This document shows positions 5,654 to 5,977 of a stretch of 5,977 bases of DNA, one piece after another. The position numbers and the translations under genes are program-made. The notes under the pieces were generated by a model, which had not been told where the DNA came from, searched no databases, and saw only the letters and a list, made by a program, of their open reading frames with translations. Source of the DNA: Bacillota bacterium (lineage in GTDB: Bacteria > Eremiobacterota > SpSt-956 > JAKJGF01); the NCBI GenBank assembly GCA_029555925.1, contig JAKPQU010000568.1, positions 1 through 5,977 of the forward strand, read 5' to 3'. Within the stretch, counting starts at the first letter, position 1, and every line of letters begins with the position of its first letter.

Positions 5654-5810
5654 GTGATGCGTAACGCGTGATGGGTGATGTGTGATGGGTGATGCGTGTT
5701 TTCACCGGTACCGGGCGACCACAGGGAGGGGCGCCCCTGCTGTTCACTACTCACAACTCACGTTTCACTACTTACAACTCACCCTTCACTTTTCACTCTT
5801 CACCACTTAC
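5654..5810. repeat. Convergent GTRANNN heptamer element around a GC-rich hairpin
   Basis: On the plus strand six exact-phase heptamers fill 5654-5695 (GTGATGC, GTAACGC, GTGATGG, GTGATGT, GTGATGG, GTGATGC). On the minus strand ten heptamers, each starting GTGA or GTAA, fill 5741-5810 without a phase break. Between them is a GC-rich palindrome: GGGCGACC (5713-5720) pairs with GGGCGCCC (5729-5736) except for one A-G mismatch, around an 8-base loop. The design matches the element at 492-636. It fills nearly all of the gap between the FG-GAP gene and murB and ends 7 bases before the murB start. Heptanucleotide repeats are known as a general class in bacteria such as cyanobacteria, but I cannot name this family. 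Confidence 0.7.
5713..5736. repeat. GC-rich hairpin at the centre of the right-hand repeat element
   Basis: An 8-bp stem with one mismatch and the loop ACAGGGAG stands out from AT-rich surroundings. On the murB strand it precedes the start by about 70 bases, so in a read-through transcript from the FG-GAP gene it would fold in the murB leader. No T-tract follows it. Its right arm shares CGCCCCTGC with the palindrome inside pglX. Confidence 0.5.
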
Positions 5811-5814
5811 TCCC

Positions 5815-5977
5815 TTACTGATTAATAAATACGGACACATTATTGGACTTATAATTGGCACAGACCAGGTCTACCTGATGATCATCATTAACATCACCGG
5901 TAGAGAGAGAAAGAGGCCCTTCTGCTATATGCAGGCTACCTGCGCTCTGAAATGTACCGTCTCCCCTGCCGGTTAAT
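5815..5977 (-). CDS. FG-GAP/VCBS repeat protein, C-terminal fragment (enters from right edge)
   Basis: The frame is open from the right edge to TAA at 5815-5817 and gives the last 53 residues of a larger protein. It shows GRGDGTFQSAG, then TGDVNDDHQVDLVCANY, then SNNVSVFINQ at the end. This is the FG-GAP/VCBS beta-propeller repeat pattern: GDGTF closes one blade, and D-x-N-x-D-x-x-x-D-L is the calcium-binding loop of the next. Such proteins are normally secreted or surface-attached and often built of many repeats; neither a signal peptide nor any anchor is in view. It ends on a blade strand without a sorting tail. It lies on the same strand as murB, upstream of it, and its stop runs almost directly into the heptamer repeats. 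It has no start in this window, so it is easily missed. Confidence 0.8.
   Translation of the reverse strand, partial: LTGRGDGTFQSAGSLHIAEGPLSLSTGDVNDDHQVDLVCANYKSNNVSVFINQ

Noticed and set aside
5393..5671. Plus-strand frame of 92 codons antisense to the murB start
   Set aside because: It covers the MurB FAD-binding region in reverse and runs into the repeat; no motif seen.
5647..5754. 36-residue N-terminal extension of MurB
   Set aside because: The extension translates the heptamers and GC hairpin (THHPSHITHH) and is not related to any MurB N-terminus; ATG at 5646 is preferred.
5689..5976. Plus-strand frame of 95 codons at the right edge
   Set aside because: Its N-terminal part is translated repeat (TTHNSRFTTYNS) and its C-terminal part is antisense to the FG-GAP frame, whose repeat motif is far more convincing.

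Overview
This window looks like chromosome from an uncultivated, moderately AT-rich bacterium. Three things point that way: a RemB/DUF370 protein (known mainly from Firmicutes but also found in several poorly cultured phyla), a type II-like MurB with an insertion, and degenerate heptamer and GC-palindrome repeats between and inside genes. I cannot fix the phylum. The overall character is accessory, repeat-rich DNA around a phage-defence methyltransferase.

Left edge (1-343, minus strand): a toxin-antitoxin pair. A complete ribbon-helix-helix antitoxin overlaps the first 19 codons of a RelE/ParE-like toxin that runs off the window. Its promoter can be read in the sequence, and an inverted repeat that is probably the autoregulatory operator lies in that promoter.

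Middle-left (344-777): an intergenic zone of nearly 500 bases. It holds an A/T-rich inverted repeat (393-418) and a roughly 145-base palindromic element (492-636). Imperfect terminal inverted repeats flank this element, and its core is made of convergent GTRANNN heptamers that fold into a 17-bp stem. The element is directly followed by an open frame without a start (626-781) whose stop overlaps the pglX start as ATGA. I read this as the tail of a lost upstream operon gene.

Centre (778-4543, plus strand): a complete BREX-type PglX adenine methyltransferase (1162 aa), then a RemB/DUF370 regulator. No other BREX gene is visible, so pglX appears orphaned or at the end of a dismantled locus. The gene is a mosaic. 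A very AT-rich block (about 2245-3238), covering the late catalytic region and the target-recognition domain, meets a C-rich block abruptly. A near-perfect 28-base palindrome (1954-1981) sits in frame within the coding sequence. A 16-codon frame links the pglX stop to the remB start by overlaps at both ends.

Right (4544-5977, minus strand): murB converges on remB. Its start codon directly abuts a second convergent heptamer element (5654-5810) built around a GC-rich hairpin, and no ribosome binding site is visible. Beyond this element lies the C-terminal end of an FG-GAP/VCBS repeat protein, which enters from the right edge and is readable only as a partial frame.

How the genes relate: TA and PglX are both defence or maintenance functions, whereas murB (peptidoglycan precursor synthesis) and remB (DNA-binding regulator) are chromosomal genes. 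The likely history is insertion and later decay of a defence locus beside housekeeping genes, with the repeat elements marking the junctions.
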